In this document: piece by piece, positions 59,970-64,000 of the stretch
How positions within the stretch are numbered: the first letter of the stretch is position 1
How the letters are laid out: the number at the start of each line of letters is the position of its first letter
Assembly (NCBI GenBank): GCA_948567375.1
Contig: OX419757.1
Location: forward strand, 52,759,665-52,823,664
Length of the DNA: 64,000 nt
Direction of reading: 5' to 3'
Source of the DNA: Lunularia cruciata
Lineage: Eukaryota > Streptophyta > Marchantiopsida > Lunulariales > Lunulariaceae
The notes under the pieces: model-generated
What the model was told of the DNA's origin: nothing
Databases searched by the model: none
The model's input: the letters and a program-made list of their open reading frames with translations, nothing else
Made by a program: the position numbers and the translations under genes

Positions 59970-60674
59970 CTAGAGGAACTCTTGTAGATGTTGTAGATGT
60001 TGTTTGTGTTCTGTCATCGTGCTACTATATACTAAGATATCATCCAAGAAGACAATAACAGAATTATCCAAGTATGGATGAAATATGTCATTCATTAGGC
60101 TCATGAAAGTGGCAGGTGCATTGGTGAGGCCAAAAGGCATCACAAGATACTCAAAGTGGCCATACCTGGTTCGAAAGGTAGTTTTGTACACATCCTCCTC
60201 TGCAATTTGGATTTGATTGTAACCGCTCCGCAAGTCCGGTTTTGTGAAGTATCTTGCTCCATGGAGTTGATCAAACAGGTCATCCATGCAAGGTAAGGGG
60301 TATTTGTTCTTCACTGTTTGCTGATTGAGACCCCAATAGTCAATGCACATGCGCATTGTACCATCCTTCTTCTTCACAAACAAGATAGGGGCCCTATATA
60401 GTGATACGCTAGGTTGGATGAACCCTTTCTGTAGCATCTCCTCAATTTGAGTCTTACACTCCTCCAACTCATGAGGTGATAGGCGATATGGGGCCTTACA
60501 AGGAGGTGTCTTCCCCGGGAGTGTCTCTATTTTGTGATCTACTCGCCTTTTAGGTGGTAATCCTGAGGGTAGATCATTGGGAAAGACATCTTGAAACTCA
60601 TTCACCACATCCTTCAATTTCTCAGGAATTTGTCTAGCGAGTTGTGCACTCTGAACTTCTCTTATTAGACCCAT
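59970..60674 (-). pseudogene. Element F reverse transcriptase
   Basis: 234-codon open piece spanning nearly all of the RT core: '[14 protein letters not shown]' leader, '[10 protein letters not shown]', '[16 protein letters not shown]', '[17 protein letters not shown]', and the catalytic '[12 protein letters not shown]'. All three active-site acids seem present. The frame closes at 59970 before RNase H. Confidence 0.88.
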
Positions 60675-60862
60675 AAAACATCTATCGGTCTTATAGACAA
60701 TTGTCGTCCCTACGACATATAGAGGTAGTTTCTACTTGTGTGATTTTTCTTTAACCCCAATGATTGACCATTGGTGGGTTCTCACTACTTTCTTCTTCAA
60801 TCCACCATTGGCTTGTACTGCTCCATCCATGGTATGCCTAAAATTGCATCATAACGGGCTAA

Positions 60863-61207
60863 CTATATCACTTGCCACTCAATTGCTTCCTGATATTCTC
60901 CTATAGAGAGGGTTACCCGTCTAGGTAATGATTCAATCCTCTCTGTTTGCCCATTTGGTAACTCTACTTCTTCACTTCCATCTCTCTCTAGATCCATTCC
61001 CAAGCTTATTGCAACACAGCGAGACAAGAAATTCTCTGTTGCTCCCGGATCTATTAATACTCTCACTTGATTACCTTCTAGGATTCCATTCACGACAATC
61101 AATTGTGAGGTTGCCTTTTGGGATCTTTGCGAATTATTCTTCTTCCTTCTCTCGCTTCTGTGCTTCCTTATTAAGCCAGTAAGGCCGCAAGGTACATTTA
61201 TTGGCAA
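60863..61207 (-). pseudogene. Element F aspartic protease
   Basis: 114-codon piece containing 'VNGILEGNQVRVLIDPGATENFL'-type sequence around 61050-61100. The retropepsin active site DSG is changed to DPG, which would disturb the catalytic loop, though the Asp itself remains. Ends 'EYQEAIEWQVI'. Confidence 0.85.
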
Positions 61208-61236
61208 TCTTTGCTTTCTGAAGTGGTTTCCACCTC

Positions 61237-62285
61237 CTACTCTTCAATATACCTCTCCATGTTGTTCAAAGATTGCCTGTACAAAGGCCGAGGGCCTCTA
61301 GGGAAACGAGTGCAACAATTGGTAGATATGTGCCCAATACGGCCACAATTGTAACAACGACGTTGTTCTCCTTGAGTCCCTTCTCCTTGTGGGACTCCAT
61401 CTCTTTGTTCTTCTACCCGTCCCCGCTCCCCTTGAAGCGGCCGTGCTCCTTGATCCCGGAATTGAAGGTTGCCCAATTCCATCAGTACTGGTCCACCCAT
61501 GTGTGGCATTTCTGCCCAATAATGTTGAGGTGGAACTACTCCTTCACCTCCACCTAATGCTCCTACTATTCTCTACGCACAAGCAATAGCTTCAAATACC
61601 ATGCGAGGGTTTTGCACCATGACTTCTTGGCAAATCCGCTCTTTCAACCCTCGTTTGAAATTTTTGAGAGCCTCTGCTGGACTCATGTCGGTAATTGTGA
61701 CTTGTAGATCCAGAAATACCTCCACATACTCTTGTACGCTATTCTTTTGTCTCAATCTCCATAGTCGGGTTTGAGCCATATGCACAAAATCCACCGATTG
61801 GGAATTCTTCAACAGTCCTTCTTGCATTGCTGTCCATGTGACCTCCCTTCTCTTTACCAGCATGGATTGTCCCAAGCATCATACCATGTGAGGGCTTTAT
61901 CGGTCAAGTACCCACATGCAAACACGCCTACAGCATGCTCTGTGATCTCTGTTAAGAACAATCAAAAATATCAATTCATTCTCGAGATCCAATTTTCCAC
62001 TACTCCCATCGTACGCTGCCCCTTGTAAGGCTCGATGTTGCAAGTCTTCTTCATCCGGAGTAGCAATGTGGCTTCATCGTTGATAGGGTTCGTAGGCACG
62101 GGTGCCTCTCCAAGTACTTCAGTCGTAGGTACAGGGTTTTGAGACGGCTCTTCTTCTTGCATGGCTTGATCGTTTCTGAGGATCTGCACTTGACTTTGTA
62201 ATGTCTCCATGGTCATCTTAATCTCTCAAAATTCATTCAACATCCCTTGCATTCCTTGCACCAACTCTTGCAATTGCGTATCCAT
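61237..62285 (-). pseudogene. Element F gag with CCHC zinc knuckle
   Basis: Start ATG at 62283-62285. The 19th codon or so (62226-62228) is TGA where element C has TGG, a Trp-to-stop change. The capsid-like part is in 61573-61875. The zinc knuckle 'CYNCGRIGHISTNC' (C-x2-C-x4-H-x4-C) is encoded at 61315-61356 within 61237-61509. At least two further frame changes lie between the pieces. Confidence 0.85.
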
Positions 62286-62888
62286 GGTTCTTGTAACACC
62301 CAATTGCTGATGTCTACTTCAATATAGATTCAATATAATCACTCTGGAAGGTGCACAAACTATCAAAACTACCATTGGGACCTTAGAAGCTATCACTTAT
62401 TGATAATACTCCTCACCAAAATTCCTAACCACAAAATCTCTAAACATCACTTTTGGCCTCACTACATAACGGATTTCTACTTGAGTGTTGAAAGGGAGAG
62501 GATTTAGGACATTCATATACGTATTATCATAATAGAATGTATATCGTCAAATACCACTCTTTGTCATATATCACCACAGGTAGAATCACTAGGTTTGGTG
62601 AGTTCATCACTCTATCCATGAATTCCGCACCAAAGTGATAAACTAGCAATACTCTCATCTGTTCATGCTGGATGTACATAACCTTGATGTGGAATGGGTT
62701 TGAGAATAGAAAGCTAGGTGCGGGAAATTGTCCCCCCGGCGCATCCATCCCATCCGCTCTCTAAAGTCTTTCCTAAGTCTAGCGATTACTCTATGTTCTC
62801 CGCCTCAAATTACTCAGTTTCAGTAGTTCGTGCTATTCCAAGAGGGGTGATCCACTCTCTTGGACTAGAACACCTGCTCTGATACCAT
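62286..62888 (-). other. Element F leader and primer-binding site
   Basis: Untranslated leader. 62876-62887 on the element strand reads TGGTATCAGAGC, a perfect match to the initiator-Met-tRNA primer site of plant retrotransposons, one base from the LTR. Confidence 0.9.
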
Positions 62889-63616
62889 TGTAATACCCCA
62901 AGGACAAGAAGAGAGAGAAAACATAGATTGCACACTCAAACATTGGATGCCCCAAGGGAGCACCTTCTCTTTATTATATAGACAAAGAGGATCTCCTCCA
63001 AGGAAGCTCCACCATATGATTAGGGACACAGATAGATGACATGTCAGCAAGCTCCACCCTTGGATTACTTACTTGGATGGGTGACCTGTCTGGTCTAGGT
63101 CCTATCTGGTTGGTCAAACAAGCTTTGACCAGAGGGAATCTTCCTATAGGAATCTTAGAATCACGTGAGTAAGGTACCGTTGGAAAGCTCTCGACAAGAC
63201 AAAGCAAGGGGGAGGGAAGGCCAGCCTTTCCTCCATTGGGGGGGGGAATCTGTCCATTTTTTAGGCCTAATTCATTCGTTTAGGCCTTCAAAATTGCCTT
63301 CAAAGATTTCATGCATATTTTGGTTCCTACTCTATTAGTAGAAGTCCTCTTTTGGTGATACCTCTTTCTGATCTGTTTAGTCCATCATGTGTAACATCCT
63401 TCCAAATGTTACCAAACCAATTCTCACCTTTAAATCATATGTCTAGCTATTGGTTCTAAGGTTCTCAAGTCTATTTTGGTTTTTGCCCTAATAGTAGAAG
63501 TACTCTTTTGGTGATACTTCTATTTGATCTATTTTGACCATCATGTATAACATCATTCTAGATGTTACCAAACCGAATTTCACATCTAGAACATATGGCT
63601 AACCCTTGGTATTACA
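62889..63616 (-). repeat. Element F 5' LTR (family 1, two-module form)
   Basis: 728 bp, partner of 57027-57768, with a 9-G run at 63238-63246 and a TATA box on the element strand at about 62971-62980. Confidence 0.93.
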
Positions 63617-64000
63617 ATGGTCTAGCCTCATCATCATGTTCCTTTTGGGTGTTGGTCTGAATGGTACACTGCCACCCAACTTCTTTGTAGGATTTGAGAC
63701 TTTGTCTTGTTCATGAAAGACCTCCTTACCCATTTTTGGCAAGTAGCATGCTTCTCATTTACCTCCTCTCCCATTTGCCTTGGTTTTTTGTCATGGTCTC
63801 AATTGTGCACCATCTTGTTAATAGCCAGCCTCTACTTCCAACTTTGAGGAGAGTTTGATGTGGCTAAAGGACTATTCCCTTGCCAATCTTCTTTGCATCT
63901 TGATCCGCCTCTCTCTCAAGTGTAAAATCTAGCATCTCAATAATGCTTTCCTCCATCATGAAATTCACTCCTCTAGCATCTTTAATTTGATTGTCATGAT
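63617..64000. other. Flank of element F, continuation of the 54.6-57.0 kb region
   Basis: Starts with the ATGGT target duplication. The minus strand is coding-like in short pieces (for example 'MEESIIEMLDFTLERE' around 63915-63965), broken, with no domain recognised. Confidence 0.4.

Larger units (their letters stand above)
57027..63616 (-). mobile_element. Element F: complete, youngest family 1 chromovirus
   Basis: 6590-bp minus-strand Ty3/gypsy element. LTRs 57027-57768 and 62889-63616 differ by a handful of substitutions, a G-run length change and a small indel. It is flanked by a perfect target duplication ATGGT (57022-57026 and 63617-63621). From right to left: primer site, gag with zinc knuckle, protease, RT, RNase H, integrase, chromodomain, polypurine tract. 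Despite its youth it has a stop near the gag start, breaks between pol domains, and lacks the integrase catalytic Glu, so it could only move with help in trans. Confidence 0.96.

Noticed and set aside
1..64000. CRISPR arrays, rRNA genes, clear tRNA genes
   Set aside because: Looked for spaced direct repeats, rRNA-like blocks and tRNA-like cloverleafs by eye; none convincing, and the window is eukaryotic. A tRNA search program would settle the last point.

Overview
This window looks like nuclear DNA of a land plant with a large, repeat-filled genome. The evidence is the plant-like fibrillarin and RPL26 sequences, GT-AG introns of about 120-370 bp, two families of chromodomain-bearing Ty3/gypsy elements with initiator-Met-tRNA-type primer sites, a Ty1/copia remnant, a PIF/Harbinger remnant, and telo-box/site II promoter motifs. 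The species cannot be fixed from sequence alone. A non-flowering plant (moss, fern or gymnosperm) is my guess from the look of RPL26 and the retroelements, and it is only a guess.

Three conserved housekeeping genes stand in small islands of more balanced composition. ISY1, a spliceosome NTC factor, is on the minus strand at 21640-22521 as a single exon. Fibrillarin, the C/D snoRNP 2'-O-methyltransferase, is on the plus strand at 38735-40609 with five exons, the first only 4 nt of coding sequence. Ribosomal protein L26/uL24 is on the plus strand at 45085-46094 with four exons. Fibrillarin and RPL26 both act in making ribosomes and both carry telo-box motifs just upstream. All exon joins keep frame and give full-length proteins (307 and 147 aa).

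Bases 1-19396 are a nest of degenerate chromoviruses. Element A (+, 3' part only) ends at 6855. Element B (family 2, minus; 6856-17887) is split by complete element C (family 1, minus; 8192-15794). Element C itself holds a solo LTR (10580-11348) and a GC-rich insertion in its 5' LTR. Element E (family 1, gag start plus 5' LTR) follows. A copia RT/RNase H fragment lies at 19397-20338. A Harbinger transposase pseudogene (about 25290-27000) is cut by another family 1 solo LTR. Element D (28770-34365) is a complete family 2 copy inside a C-rich minisatellite. A solo LTR lies at 53910-54603. Element F (57027-63616) is the youngest family 1 copy, with a perfect ATGGT target duplication.

Family 1 (A, C, E, F and the solo LTRs) has LTRs of about 530-770 bp built with one or two copies of a 156-bp module. 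Family 2 (B, D) has LTRs of about 400-470 bp carrying a cluster of heat-shock-element-like GAAnnTTC palindromes next to the TATA box. All retroelement reading frames are broken, including those of F. The remaining intergenic DNA (20.4-21.6, 22.5-25.2, 27-28.5, 34.7-38.4, 40.6-45.0, 46.1-53.9 and 54.6-57.0 kb) is mostly AT-rich, with several two-copy tandem duplications, a coiled-coil-coding repeat, one unexplained 220-codon ORF and a perfect 16-bp hairpin.
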